DNA of 64,000 nt from Natronomonas salina (GTDB lineage: Archaea; Halobacteriota; Halobacteria; Halobacteriales; Haloarculaceae), in the NCBI RefSeq assembly GCF_013391105.1, contig NZ_CP058335.1, forward strand, positions 1,364,001 through 1,428,000, in the 5' to 3' direction. Every line of letters begins with the position of its first letter. Within the stretch, counting starts at the first letter, position 1. A program made the translations under genes and the position numbers. The notes under the pieces were generated by a model. It saw nothing but the letters and a program-made list of their open reading frames with translations. It did not search any database and was not told the DNA's origin. This document shows positions 25,034 through 34,335 of this stretch, piece by piece.

Positions 25034-26236
25034 ATGGACGGGACCCGCGCCATCGTACTCGCCCTCCTCCTCTGTCTGGCGCCGCTCGGCGTTATCTCCG
25101 CCGGCGCGATGCAGACCCAGCAGAACGCCACCATGACGGTCGTCCCCCAGGACGGCTCCGCGGAATACCTCGCACCGCCCGCCGACCGCGTCGAGCGGAG
25201 CAGCCTCGGGACGGCGTCGATAGACGTCGCCGGCGCCGTCGGCGCGAACGTCGGCCAGGTACGTTCCACCTACCACCGGGTCAGTTTCCAGCGGTCCTAC
25301 CGCGAGGCGGAGTCGCGGTCCGAGCGGCGCTCGATCGTCACGAACGGGACCGAACGCGTCGGCGACCGGGTCGACGAACTGGAGCAAAAAGAGCGGCGCG
25401 CCGTCGAAAGGTACAGCGCCGGCGAGATCGGCCAGCGGGAACTCGTCAGGAAGCTCGCCGTGATCGACCAGGAGTCCAGGACCCTCGAGTCGACGGTCGA
25501 CTGGCTGGAGACGCGCGCCGACAACCTCGGGATGTACGAGACCGAGAACGAACTCGCGCTCCACCGGAGCCGCCTCCGGCCGCTGCAGGGCCCCGTCCGT
25601 AGCAACGCCGAGGCGGCCATCAGCGGCCAGGACGACGCGCGCGTCCACGTGGACGTGAGCGCAGACGGGCTCGTCCTCGCCACGGTGGAGGAGACCAACG
25701 GGGAGCCCACCTACCTCAGGGAGGCCTACGACCCGTCGGCGCGGACGGACGAGTTCGACCAGCAGAGCGGCTCCGGGCTGTCGGCGGCCGAGGAGCGGCT
25801 CCGCGAACTGTACCCCTGGGTGACCAACAACAGCACGCCCACCGCGGCGCCGATCGGCCCCGACGGCGCGCGGCTCTGGCGGTTCACGTACTCCCACCCG
25901 CAGGGCAACCTGGAGACCTACCTCGACGTCGAGACGGACCGCGTCATGCTGGAGCACCAGTACAAGGAGCCCGACGCCGTCCCCACGACGACCGACGAGA
26001 CCGTCGAGGGCGACCTCCGGCTGGTCCTCAACCGGACGCGCGCCGGCGGCCCGCTCGGCGTGGCGCTCTACGACGACGACCGGGACGAACCGGTCGACGC
26101 GACGATCGAGGTCGACAACGAGTCGGTCGGCTCGACGGGGGGCGAGCGCCTCTGGACCGTCGCGCCCCGTGGCGAGACCACGATAAACGCCACCTACCGC
26201 GGCGAGACGGTGTCCTACGAGGCGACCTTCGAGTAG
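25034..26236 (+). CDS. Secreted or membrane-tethered haloarchaeal protein, function unknown
   Basis: From ATG 25034 the protein has 400 residues, beginning with a signal peptide (RAIVLALLLCLAPLGVISAG). The mature part contains a helical, charged segment at about 85-170 that could form a coiled coil (RVDELEQKERRAVERYSAGE). A mixed alpha/beta region with RLWRFTYSHPQGNLETYLDV follows, then a C-terminal Ig-like segment. Several Asn-X-Ser/Thr sites fit surface glycosylation. I recognise the general type (DUF7094/7096-like haloarchaeal surface proteins, from memory) but assign no function. It is divergent from the membrane wHTH gene, and a pilin-like gene follows 37 bases later. Confidence 0.8.
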   Translation: MDGTRAIVLALLLCLAPLGVISAGAMQTQQNATMTVVPQDGSAEYLAPPADRVERSSLGTASIDVAGAVGANVGQVRSTYHRVSFQRSYREAESRSERRSIVTNGTERVGDRVDELEQKERRAVERYSAGEIGQRELVRKLAVIDQESRTLESTVDWLETRADNLGMYETENELALHRSRLRPLQGPVRSNAEAAISGQDDARVHVDVSADGLVLATVEETNGEPTYLREAYDPSARTDEFDQQSGSGLSAAEERLRELYPWVTNNSTPTAAPIGPDGARLWRFTYSHPQGNLETYLDVETDRVMLEHQYKEPDAVPTTTDETVEGDLRLVLNRTRAGGPLGVALYDDDRDEPVDATIEVDNESVGSTGGERLWTVAPRGETTINATYRGETVSYEATFE

Positions 26237-26273
26237 GCGAACGTTCTTGTCCGAAGGCGCGGCCACCGGCCGC

Positions 26274-26729
26274 ATGACCGCTCGCGCTACCTCGCCCGTC
26301 GTCGGCGTCGTCCTGCTGACCGCTGTGACCGTCGTCGCCGCGGCGGCCGTCGGCTCCGCCGTCGTCGTCGACCCGCCGGACCCGGCGCCCACCGCGTCGT
26401 TCGACGCGACCGCCGACGCCTCCGGTGAGATCAGCCTCACCCATCAGGGCGGCGACGCGGTTGACCCCGACGCCCTCCGGGTGCGCGTCCGCGTCGACGG
26501 CGACCCGCTCGCCGAGCAACCGCCGGTGCCGTTCTTCTCTGCGCGCGGGTTCGAGAGCGGGCCGACCGGGCCGTTCAACAGCGCGACCGGCGGGGAGTGG
26601 CGAGCGGGCGAGACGGCGTCGTTCCGCGTGGCCGCGACGAACGACCCGGAACTGCGACCCGGGGCCGCGGTGGAGGTGCGGCTCTACGTCGACGACCAGC
26701 GGATCGCGCTCCTCGAAACGACGGTCTAG
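26274..26729 (+). CDS. Type IV pilin-like protein
   Basis: From ATG 26274 the protein has 151 residues. A short charged leader (MTARATS) is followed by the hydrophobic N-terminal helix PVVGVVLLTAVTVVAAAAVG. This is the pattern of haloarchaeal type IV pilin/archaellin N-terminal domains (SPVVGVVLLxAxTV). The rest is a beta-rich domain (ISLTHQGGDAVDPDALRVRV) also typical of haloarchaeal pilin-like proteins. It may be assembled in a surface filament or simply be membrane-anchored. No prepilin peptidase is nearby. Confidence 0.85.
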   Translation: MTARATSPVVGVVLLTAVTVVAAAAVGSAVVVDPPDPAPTASFDATADASGEISLTHQGGDAVDPDALRVRVRVDGDPLAEQPPVPFFSARGFESGPTGPFNSATGGEWRAGETASFRVAATNDPELRPGAAVEVRLYVDDQRIALLETTV

Positions 26730-27406
26730 GCGGCCTCTACGGACTCAGCGTCGGTCTCGGTTCCGTCGTCGCCGTCGGCTTCCTCGTCCGCCGGCACCGT
26801 CGCGACGGTGGTGATCGCCCGCGGCGTCCCCGGGGCGCGCTGCTGGATGTGGTGTTCGAACTCCTCGAAGCCGGCCTCGGCGAACATGCGGTCGGCCTCC
26901 GCCTCGTCGTAGAAGAGCATGATGGCGTCGGCGAGACGCTGGAACAGCGAGGAGTTCGGGTAGTCCGGCCCGACGACCAGGACGGTGCCGCCGGGCTTCG
27001 TCACCCGGCGGGCCTCCGCGAGGGCGGCGACCGGGTTCGGCCAGTACTCGATGGAGCCCGACGACCAGTAGGCGTCGAAGCTGTCGTCGGCGAAGGGGAG
27101 ACGCTCGGCGTCGCCGCGGTGGAACTTCACGGAGCCGCGCTTGCCGAACTTCCCGTAGGCCTTCTCCAGCTGGTGGGCCGACTGGTCGAGGCCCCAGACG
27201 TCGTCGGTGTGCTGGAGCAGCCCCTCCGTCGCGAAGCCGGTGCCGCAGCCGACGTCGAGGACGCGGTCGCCCGCCTCGAGGTCGAGCCAGCCGAGCGCCT
27301 CGTCGCGCATCTCCTCGTTCCAGATGAACGGGTTGATGGCGTCGTAGACCCGCGAGAGGTACTTGTAGAAGATGCGCGCGCGGCCCTTGTCTTCGAGGAC
27401 TCCCAT
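26726..27406 (-). CDS. SAM-dependent methyltransferase, MPBQ/menaquinone methyltransferase-like
   Basis: A 226-residue soluble protein. The SAM-binding motif is VLDVGCGTGFATEGLL near residues 49-64, followed by GLDQSAHQLEKA, RGDAERLPFADDSFDAYWSS and a post-core GGTVLVVGP. The N-terminal ARIFYKYLSRVYDAINPFIWN and the C-terminal NSSLFQRLADAIMLF resemble MPBQ/MSBQ methyltransferases of plastoquinone/tocopherol synthesis. Haloarchaea contain methylated menaquinones, so a role in methylmenaquinone synthesis is an attractive inference, but no other men genes are here. The C-terminal 20 residues are an acidic tail. It overlaps the convergent pilin-like gene by four bases. Confidence 0.85.
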   Translation of the reverse strand: MGVLEDKGRARIFYKYLSRVYDAINPFIWNEEMRDEALGWLDLEAGDRVLDVGCGTGFATEGLLQHTDDVWGLDQSAHQLEKAYGKFGKRGSVKFHRGDAERLPFADDSFDAYWSSGSIEYWPNPVAALAEARRVTKPGGTVLVVGPDYPNSSLFQRLADAIMLFYDEAEADRMFAEAGFEEFEHHIQQRAPGTPRAITTVATVPADEEADGDDGTETDAESVEAA

Positions 27407-27587
27407 TGGTCCCCGATACGCCCGGTCCGGTCATAATTGCCCCGGAATGGCGTCGGCGGGGCGGCACGGAGTGGCCTGTCGGCCCACGAATGGGCGTCCC
27501 CCGCGGGCCGGCGGAACCGCGCGGCGGCCGAAGCGCGGTTTCGCAACTACCAAATAGGCCCTTTCCGAACCTTCTGATGATATAATT

Positions 27588-27920
27588 ATGGCCAGGCCAG
27601 AGGTTCTTGACCGGATCAAAGAGGCCGAACGCGAGGCCGACGAGATCGTCGAAGATGCCCACGAGCAGCGGGAGGCGCGCATCCAGGAGGCGCGAACGGA
27701 GGCCGAGCAGATCCGCGAGCAGGCTCGCGAGGAGGCCCGGGAGCTGAAGTCCCGGCGCCTCGATGAGGCCCGCGAGGAGATCGAGGCCGAGCGCGAGGAG
27801 ATCATCGCGGAGGGCGAGGCCGACCGTCAGGCCCTCGAATCGCACGCCGAATCCCAGCGAAACGAGGTGGTAGGCTACGCGGTGAACCTGTTCACGGAGG
27901 CGGTAGATGCTCAGACCTAA
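27588..27920 (+). CDS. atpH: A-type ATP synthase subunit H
   Basis: A 110-residue, almost fully charged coiled-coil protein (DRIKEAEREADEIVEDAHEQ). With subunit E it forms a peripheral stalk that links the catalytic head to subunit I. It is the first gene of the operon. A TATA-like ccaaatagg lies at about 27549-27557. The stop overlaps the atpI start by 14 bases, so the two are translationally coupled. Confidence 0.9.
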   Translation: MARPEVLDRIKEAEREADEIVEDAHEQREARIQEARTEAEQIREQAREEARELKSRRLDEAREEIEAEREEIIAEGEADRQALESHAESQRNEVVGYAVNLFTEAVDAQT

Positions 27921-30123
27921 GCGGATGAGCCGGGTCTCGGTGACGGGATCCAAGCGCGTGATGGACGATGCCATCGAGGCCGTCCACGGTCTGAACCTGC
28001 TGCACGTCACGGAGTACGACGACACCTGGGCGGGCTTCGAGCCCGGCAACCCCGTCGAGGGCGCCGAGGAAGCCGCCGAGAAGCTCGTCACCGTCCGCGC
28101 GCTCCAGAGCACCCTCGACGTCACCGAGGAGGACGCCGGCCGGACCCGCATCATCGAGGACGACGAGCTCGACGCGGAACTCGAGGAGGTCCGCGAGCGC
28201 GTCAACGAACTCGACGACCGGCGGTCGTCGCTCGAGGACGAGCTCCGCGAAATCGACGACAACGTCGAGGCTGCCAGGCCGTTCGCCGAACTCGGCATCG
28301 ACCTCGACCTGCTGTCCGGCTACGACAACCTGACGGCGGCCGTCGGCGAGGGCGACCCCGAGGCGCTCCGCCGGGCGCTCGCGGACGCCGACGAGGTCGA
28401 GGAGTACGAGCTGTTCGAGGAGGGCGGCTACGTCGCCATCTTCGCGTACCCCGCGGTCGACCTCCAGGACGTCCTCGTCGGCGCCGCGTTCACCCAGTAC
28501 GAGGTCCCGGACCTCGGCGACAGCGACGAGGCGACCAGTCCCGAGGACTACGTCGAGGACCTCCAGCACCGCCGCGGCCAGGTGGAGTCGAAGCTCGAGA
28601 CCGTCGAGAAGGAGCTCGCCGAGACGAAACACGACGTGGCCGGCTTCCTGCTGGCCGCCGAGGAGAAACTCGCCATCGAGGTCCAGAAGCGGGAGGCGCC
28701 GCTGACCTTCGCGACGACGGAGAACGCCTTCGTCGCCGAGGGCTGGATCCCGAGCGAACGGTACTCGGAGCTGACCGACGCCCTGCACTCGGCCGTCGGC
28801 GACCACGTCGAGGTCGAGGAACTCGAACGCGCCGAGTACGACGAGCACGGCCACGCACACGAGCGAGAAGACGTCGGCGGGGCTGAAGGTCGCGGAGGTG
28901 CCGAGAGCACCGGCGACCCGGTCGCCGCCGACGGCGGGACCGCGATGAGCGGCGGCGAGCCGCCAGTCGTCCAGGACAACCCGAAGGGCGTGAAGCCCTT
29001 CGAGACGCTCGTCGAGGTCATCAACCGGCCGAAGTACACGGAGATCGACCCGACGTTCATCCTGTTCCTGACGTTCCCGCTGTTCTTCGGCTTCATGATC
29101 GGCGACCTCGGCTACGGGCTCCTCTACATGGGGCTCGGCTTCGTCCTGATGAGCCGCTTCGAGTCCGACGCCATCCGCTCGCTCGGCGGCGTCGGCATCG
29201 CGGCCGGGATCTTCACGGCCGTCTTCGGTGTGCTGTACGGTGAGTTCTTCGGGCTCCACCAGCTCGGAGAGATCGTCTGGGGCGGCTCCCCGCCGCTGCA
29301 CAAGGGGTTGACGCCCGAGCACGCCGACTACGCTCTCGGCTGGCTCGTCGTGAGCCTGCTGGCCGGCATGGTCCACCTCGCGATCGGGTGGATCATCGAC
29401 TTCTACGAGAACCTGGGTCACGGTCTCTGGGACGCCGTCACCGAGAGCGGCTCGTGGCTGCTGATGATGTTCGGCCTGTGGGCGTGGATCTTCGCCGACG
29501 CGCCGCCGACCGGTGCGTCCCCCGGCCTCCTCGTCGGCGGTGAAGAGACCACCGCCGTCTTCGACGGCGCGCCGTTCGCCTTCGGGTTCGCGGGCTTCCC
29601 GGAACTCGTCGGCTTCGCCGGCCTCGCCGCGTTCTTCGTCGGGGTCGTGCTGCTGTACCTCGGCGAACCGATCGAGGTCGTCGAGTTCCTGAACGTGCTG
29701 GTGAACGTCCTCTCGTACACCCGGCTCGCGGCGGTCCTCCTCGCGAAGGCGGGGATGGCCTTCGTCGCCAACCTGCTGTTCTTCGGCGTCTACGTCACCG
29801 AGGAACACCACCACGGCGAGACGGTCGAGGCGTGGCACTTCGGGACCGGCGGGATGCCCCAGGAGGCCGGCGTGATGTACCACGGCCACGAGGTCACCGA
29901 GATCATGTTCGGCGGCCTGCTCCACGGGGGCGTCGCGGCGGCGCTGGTCGGCATCCTCGTCCTGGTGCTCGGGCACCTGCTCGTGCTCGCGCTCGGTATC
30001 ACGAGCGCCGGATTGCAGAGCATCCGTCTCGAGTACGTGGAGTTCTTCGGGAAGTTCTACGAGGGCGGCGGCAAGAAGTACGCGCCGTTCGGTCACGAGC
30101 GGACGTACACTACCGAGGACTGA
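27907..30123 (+). CDS. atpI: A-type ATP synthase subunit I (a subunit)
   Basis: A 738-residue protein. The N-terminal 330 residues are cytoplasmic and coiled-coil rich, forming the stator connection. Residues from about 375 on form the membrane half with seven to eight helices. FILFLTFPLFFGFMIGDLGYG is the conserved first-helix region (cited by its core FPLFFGFMIGDLGYG). VLSYTRLAAVLLAKAG contains the Arg that faces the proteolipid Glu. The C-terminus is EFFGKFYEGGGKKYAPFG. An acidic, Gly-rich insert separates the two halves. A degraded copy of its 3' end lies 123 bases downstream. Confidence 0.97.
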   Translation: MLRPKRMSRVSVTGSKRVMDDAIEAVHGLNLLHVTEYDDTWAGFEPGNPVEGAEEAAEKLVTVRALQSTLDVTEEDAGRTRIIEDDELDAELEEVRERVNELDDRRSSLEDELREIDDNVEAARPFAELGIDLDLLSGYDNLTAAVGEGDPEALRRALADADEVEEYELFEEGGYVAIFAYPAVDLQDVLVGAAFTQYEVPDLGDSDEATSPEDYVEDLQHRRGQVESKLETVEKELAETKHDVAGFLLAAEEKLAIEVQKREAPLTFATTENAFVAEGWIPSERYSELTDALHSAVGDHVEVEELERAEYDEHGHAHEREDVGGAEGRGGAESTGDPVAADGGTAMSGGEPPVVQDNPKGVKPFETLVEVINRPKYTEIDPTFILFLTFPLFFGFMIGDLGYGLLYMGLGFVLMSRFESDAIRSLGGVGIAAGIFTAVFGVLYGEFFGLHQLGEIVWGGSPPLHKGLTPEHADYALGWLVVSLLAGMVHLAIGWIIDFYENLGHGLWDAVTESGSWLLMMFGLWAWIFADAPPTGASPGLLVGGEETTAVFDGAPFAFGFAGFPELVGFAGLAAFFVGVVLLYLGEPIEVVEFLNVLVNVLSYTRLAAVLLAKAGMAFVANLLFFGVYVTEEHHHGETVEAWHFGTGGMPQEAGVMYHGHEVTEIMFGGLLHGGVAAALVGILVLVLGHLLVLALGITSAGLQSIRLEYVEFFGKFYEGGGKKYAPFGHERTYTTED

Positions 30124-30246
30124 ACTCGGGCCCCCTCGACCCGGGAACGAACAGTTCTCCGATATTCTCCACGGGCGGTGTTCGAGCATCCCTAGCGGCG
30201 AGTGCGGAGTGTTCGCATACGGGGAATCAGGCCGCTCTCGGCGGTG

Positions 30247-30319
30247 TTTGGGAAGTTTTATGAAGCCAGTGGAAACATATCCGTCTGTTCGGAAGCGAGT
30301 AACCGCTACAGAGGACTAA
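30247..30319 (+). pseudogene. Decayed copy of the 3' end of atpI
   Basis: The segment aligns with the last 78 bases of atpI (30046-30123). tttgggaagttttatgaa matches ttcgggaagttctacgag codon by codon (FGKFYE). Later blocks GTTCGG, CGAG and GAGGACT-stop are shared in order, with a shift of frame between them. Differences fall largely at third positions and favour A/T, unlike the GC-rich surroundings. It ends six bases before the atpK start and may also supply the AT-rich promoter of atpK (ttttatga). Confidence 0.7.
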
Positions 30320-30324
30320 TAAAC

Positions 30325-30594
30325 ATGATGGAATTTGCTGATGTCGTGAGCAGTGTTGCACTGGTACTCCAACAGTCGGGCGGACAGGGCGGTCCGGCCC
30401 TCGAATCGTCGGGCGCTGCGGCACTGGCGGTCGGTCTCGCCGCACTCGGCGCCGGTATCGCGGAGCGCGGCATCGGTGCGGCGGCGATGGGCGCCATCGC
30501 GGAGAACGAGGACCTCTTCGGTCGGGGCCTGATCCTCACGGTCCTGCCGGAGACGCTCGTGATCCTGGCGCTGGTCGTCGTCTTCGTCGTCTAA
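30325..30594 (+). CDS. atpK: A-type ATP synthase subunit K (proteolipid, c subunit)
   Basis: An 89-residue proteolipid with two membrane helices. The Gly-rich first helix is at about 30-50 (AAALAVGLAALGAGIAERG) and the second at about 69-88, with the proton-binding Glu76 in LPETLVILAL. It forms the rotor ring. ATG 30325 and ATG 30328 are adjacent and either may be used. The frame is open upstream, but that DNA is the atpI remnant, not a real extension. Confidence 0.93.
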   Translation: MMEFADVVSSVALVLQQSGGQGGPALESSGAAALAVGLAALGAGIAERGIGAAAMGAIAENEDLFGRGLILTVLPETLVILALVVVFVV

Positions 30595-30616
30595 ACCGCA
30601 CCCAACTTTTCAAACA

Positions 30617-31198
30617 ATGAGCCTTGATACGGTCGTAGAGGACATCCGAGAAGAAGCCCGCGCGCGTGCGGAGGAGATTCGCTCCGAGGGCGAGGAGCGC
30701 TACGAGGAGATCGTCTCCGAGGCCGAGCGCGACGCCGAGGACATCAGGTCCGAGGCCGAGCGCGAGGTCCAGCGGACGATCGAACAGGAGCGCGAGCAGA
30801 AGCTCTCCAGCGCGAAGCTCGAGGCCAAGCAGCAGCGCCTCGAGGCACGCCGCGAGGTGCTCGAGGACGTCCGAGACGACGTCGAAGCACAGATCGCCGG
30901 CCTCTCCGGCGACGAGCGCGAGGAGCTGACCCGGTCGCTCCTCGACGCCGCCGTCGAGGAGTTCGAGGACGCCGAGTCGGTCCGCGTCCACGGCGCCGCC
31001 GACGACCAGGAGCTCCTGGAGTCGCTCGTCGACGAGTACGACGGCTACGAGGTCGGCGAGCCCGTCGACTGCCTCGGCGGCGTCGTCGTCGAGTCCGACG
31101 AGTCCCGCGTCCGGGTGAACAACACGTTCGACTCCGTCCTCGAGGACGTCTGGGAGGACAACCTGCGCGAGATCAGCGCGCGCCTCTTCGAAGAATGA
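30617..31198 (+). CDS. atpE: A-type ATP synthase subunit E
   Basis: A 193-residue protein. Residues 5-95 are a long charged coiled coil (EEARARAEEIRSEGEERYEE), and the C-terminal 90 residues are a globular alpha/beta domain (GGVVVESDESRVRVNNTFDS). With subunit H it builds the peripheral stalk. It starts 22 bases after atpK, and its stop overlaps the atpC start by four bases (ATGA). Confidence 0.95.
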   Translation: MSLDTVVEDIREEARARAEEIRSEGEERYEEIVSEAERDAEDIRSEAEREVQRTIEQEREQKLSSAKLEAKQQRLEARREVLEDVRDDVEAQIAGLSGDEREELTRSLLDAAVEEFEDAESVRVHGAADDQELLESLVDEYDGYEVGEPVDCLGGVVVESDESRVRVNNTFDSVLEDVWEDNLREISARLFEE

Positions 31199-32256
31199 AC
31201 GTCAGGACCGAAGGGAGTTCGAACTACGAATACGTCACGGCGCGAGTGCGCTCGCGGCGGGCGAAGCTGTTCGACGAGGACGACTACCGCAAGCTGGTCC
31301 GGATGGGGCCGGGCGAGATCGCACGCTTCATGGAGGAGACGGAGTACGAGAGCGAGATGAACGAGCTGGGCGCGCGACACTCCGGGGTCGACCTCGTCGA
31401 GTACGCGCTCAACCAGAACCTCGCGAAGCACTTCGACGACCTGCTGACGTACTCCACGGGGCCGCTGTACGGCTACATCGCCAACTACCTCCGGAAGTTC
31501 GACGCCTGGAACGTCAAGACGGTCATCCGCGGCGTCTACACCGACGCCGACCGCGACGACATCGGCGACGACCTCATCCGGACGGGCGAGTTCTCCGACC
31601 GGCTGCTCGACCGCCTCGTCGAGGCCGGCAGCATCGAGGAGGTCGTCGACCTCCTGGAGAACACCATCTTCGGCGGGCCGCTCGAGGACGCCTACGCGGA
31701 CTTCGAGAACCAGGGCGTCCTGGTGCCGCTGGAGAACGCGGTCGACCGCGCGTTCTACGCGCACCTGATGGACGAGGTCGGGACCCCCGAGCCCGACACG
31801 CCGACCGCGCTGTACCGGGAGTTCCTCCAGGCAGAGATCGACTTCCGGAACGTCAGGAACGCCCTGCGGATCGCCCGCAGCGGCGCCGACATCGACCCGG
31901 CGGCGTACTTCATCGAGGGCGGTCGACTCTTCCGTGCCGAGGAACTACGGCAACTCGCCTCGAGCACGGACGAACTCGTCGCCCGCATCCGGGAGAGCAC
32001 CTACGGCGACGACCTCGCGGTCGCACTGGAGGACCTCGAGGGTGCCGAGAGCCTGATCGGCTTCGAGCACGCCCTCGACGCGGCGCTGCTTGAGTACTCC
32101 CGGAAGCTGTCGAACCGCTACCCGCTGTCGGTGTGCCCGGTGCTCGCGTACATCCTCGCGAAGGAACGCGAGATCGAGAACGTCCGGGCCATCGCCCGCG
32201 GTCGCGAGGCAGGACTCTCCGTCGAGGAGATCGAAGAGGAGCTGGTGATAACATGA
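31195..32256 (+). CDS. atpC: A-type ATP synthase subunit C
   Basis: A 353-residue, mostly helical protein that sits on top of the proteolipid ring and receives the central stalk (V-type subunit d family). Recognisable segments include [17 protein letters not shown] at the start, [16 protein letters not shown], and the C-terminal [20 protein letters not shown]. Length and position agree with other haloarchaeal operons. It overlaps both neighbours by four bases. Confidence 0.95.
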   Translation: MNVRTEGSSNYEYVTARVRSRRAKLFDEDDYRKLVRMGPGEIARFMEETEYESEMNELGARHSGVDLVEYALNQNLAKHFDDLLTYSTGPLYGYIANYLRKFDAWNVKTVIRGVYTDADRDDIGDDLIRTGEFSDRLLDRLVEAGSIEEVVDLLENTIFGGPLEDAYADFENQGVLVPLENAVDRAFYAHLMDEVGTPEPDTPTALYREFLQAEIDFRNVRNALRIARSGADIDPAAYFIEGGRLFRAEELRQLASSTDELVARIRESTYGDDLAVALEDLEGAESLIGFEHALDAALLEYSRKLSNRYPLSVCPVLAYILAKEREIENVRAIARGREAGLSVEEIEEELVIT

Positions 32257-32573
32257 GCCAGGAGATCGCCGTCGTCGGCAGTCCGGACTTCACGACCGGC
32301 TTCCGTCTCGCCGGCGTCCGCCGGTTCGAGAACGTCCCGGACGTCGAGAAGGACGAACGGCTCGACGACGCCGTCGAGACCGTCCTCGACGACGAGGGGG
32401 TCGGCATCGTCGTGATGCACGACGACGACGTCGAGGACCTCTCCCGCACCGTCCGACAGCGCGTCGAAACGAGCGTCGAACCGGTCGTCGTCACGCTTGG
32501 TGGCGGCACCGGTTCGGGCAACCTCCGCGAGCAGATCAAACGCGCCATCGGCATCGACCTGATGGACGAGTAA
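32253..32573 (+). CDS. atpF: A-type ATP synthase subunit F
   Basis: A 106-residue central-stalk subunit beginning [21 protein letters not shown], cited by its start [13 protein letters not shown]. It has the Rossmann-like core ([10 protein letters not shown]) of V-type F subunits and the C-terminal RAIGIDL tail. ATG 32253 overlaps the atpC stop by four bases. It is followed two bases later by atpA. Confidence 0.93.
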   Translation: MSQEIAVVGSPDFTTGFRLAGVRRFENVPDVEKDERLDDAVETVLDDEGVGIVVMHDDDVEDLSRTVRQRVETSVEPVVVTLGGGTGSGNLREQIKRAIGIDLMDE

Positions 32574-32575
32574 CC

Positions 32576-34333
32576 ATGAGTCAAGCAACAGACACAGAGA
32601 CCACGAGTGAGGGCGTCATCGAGAGCGTCAGCGGTCCTGTCGTGACCGCGACGGACCTCGACGCCCGCATGAACGACGTCGTCTACGTCGGCGACGAGGG
32701 GCTGATGGGCGAGGTCATCGAGATCGAGGGTAACCTCACCACCATCCAGGTGTACGAGGAGACCTCCGACGTCGCCCCCGGCGAACCGGTCGAGAACACG
32801 GGCGAACCGCTGTCCGTCGACCTCGGCCCCGGCATGCTGGACAGTATCTACGACGGCGTCCAGCGTCCGCTGGACGTCCTCGAAGAGAAGATGGGCGCCT
32901 TCCTCGACCGCGGGGTCGACGCGCCCGGCATCGACCTCGAGAAGACCTGGGAGTTCAACCCCGAGGTCTCCGAGGGCGACGAGGTGTCCTCCGGCGACGT
33001 CGTCGGTATCGTCCCCGAGACAGAGAGCATCGACCACAAGGTCCTGGTGCCGCCGGGCTACGAGGGCGGCGAGGTGACCAGCGTCGAGGCTGGTAACTTC
33101 ACCGTCGACGAGACGGTCGTCGAACTCGAGACCGGCGAGGAGATCGCGATGCGCCAGGAGTGGCCGGTCCGGGAACCCCGGCCGACCGTCGAGAAGGAGA
33201 CCCCGACGACGCCGCTGATCTCGGGGCAGCGCATCCTCGACGGCCTCTTCCCCATCGCGAAGGGCGGGACCGCCGCCATCCCGGGTCCGTTCGGCTCCGG
33301 GAAGACCGTCACCCAACACCAGCTCGCGAAGTGGGCCGACGCGGACATCGTCGTCTACGTCGGCTGCGGCGAGCGCGGCAACGAGATGACGGAGGTCATC
33401 GAGGACTTCCCCGAGCTGGAGGACCCGAAGACCGGCAAGCCGCTGATGAGCCGGACGTGCCTCATCGCGAACACGTCCAACATGCCGGTCGCGGCCCGCG
33501 AGTCCTGCGTGTACACCGGAATCACCATCGCCGAGTACTACCGCGACATGGGCTACGACGTCGCGCTGATGGCCGACTCCACCTCGCGGTGGGCGGAGGC
33601 CATGCGCGAGATCTCCTCGCGGCTCGAGGAGATGCCCGGCGAGGAGGGCTACCCGGCCTACCTGGCCGCGCGCCTCTCGGAATTCTACGAGCGAGCCGGC
33701 AAGTTCCAGAACATGAACGGCAGCGAGGGCTCCATCTCGGTCATCGGGGCCGTCTCGCCGCCGGGCGGTGACTTCTCGGAGCCGGTCACCCAGAACACGC
33801 TGCGCATCGTGAAGTGCTTCTGGGCGCTCGACGCCGACCTGGCGGAGCGCCGGCACTTCCCGTCGATCAACTGGAACGAGTCGTACTCGCTGTACACCGA
33901 GCAGCTCGACCCCTGGTGGCGCGAGAACGTCAGCGAAGAGTACCCCGAGGTCCGGCAGTGGGCCGTCGACGTCCTCGACGAGGAGGGCGAACTGCAGGAG
34001 ATCGTCCAGCTCGTCGGGAAGGACGCCCTGCCACCGGACCAGCAGCTGACCCTCGAGGTCGCCCGGTACATCCGGGAGGGGTGGCTCCAGCAGAACGCGT
34101 TCCACGACGTGGACACGTACTGCGACCCCGAGAAGACCTACCTGATGCTGACGGCCATCCAGCACTTCAACGACGAGGCCTTCGAGGCGCTGGAGGCGGG
34201 CGTCCCCGTCGAGGAGATCATCGACATCGAGGCGCTGCCGCGGCTGAACCGGATGAACACCCAGGAGAACTACGAGGAGTACATCGAGGAGCTGAAAGAG
34301 GACATCAGCGACCAGCTCCGGGAGCGATACTGA
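32576..34333 (+). CDS. atpA: A-type ATP synthase catalytic subunit A
   Basis: A 585-residue catalytic nucleotide-binding subunit. The P-loop GPFGSGKT is at about 237-244. [10 protein letters not shown] and [20 protein letters not shown] are the usual conserved blocks (quoted by [12 protein letters not shown]), and [20 protein letters not shown] is the catalytic-site region. No intein is present, unlike some archaeal copies. With subunit B it forms the A3B3 head that makes ATP from ADP and phosphate. It starts two bases after atpF. Confidence 0.98.
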   Translation: MSQATDTETTSEGVIESVSGPVVTATDLDARMNDVVYVGDEGLMGEVIEIEGNLTTIQVYEETSDVAPGEPVENTGEPLSVDLGPGMLDSIYDGVQRPLDVLEEKMGAFLDRGVDAPGIDLEKTWEFNPEVSEGDEVSSGDVVGIVPETESIDHKVLVPPGYEGGEVTSVEAGNFTVDETVVELETGEEIAMRQEWPVREPRPTVEKETPTTPLISGQRILDGLFPIAKGGTAAIPGPFGSGKTVTQHQLAKWADADIVVYVGCGERGNEMTEVIEDFPELEDPKTGKPLMSRTCLIANTSNMPVAARESCVYTGITIAEYYRDMGYDVALMADSTSRWAEAMREISSRLEEMPGEEGYPAYLAARLSEFYERAGKFQNMNGSEGSISVIGAVSPPGGDFSEPVTQNTLRIVKCFWALDADLAERRHFPSINWNESYSLYTEQLDPWWRENVSEEYPEVRQWAVDVLDEEGELQEIVQLVGKDALPPDQQLTLEVARYIREGWLQQNAFHDVDTYCDPEKTYLMLTAIQHFNDEAFEALEAGVPVEEIIDIEALPRLNRMNTQENYEEYIEELKEDISDQLRERY

Positions 34334-34335
34334 CC

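Noticed and set aside
33814-34335. Upstream extension of atpB inside atpA
   Set aside because: The extension is Arg/Pro/Gly-rich shadow sequence; AtpB begins with [14 protein letters not shown] at 34336, as in all relatives.
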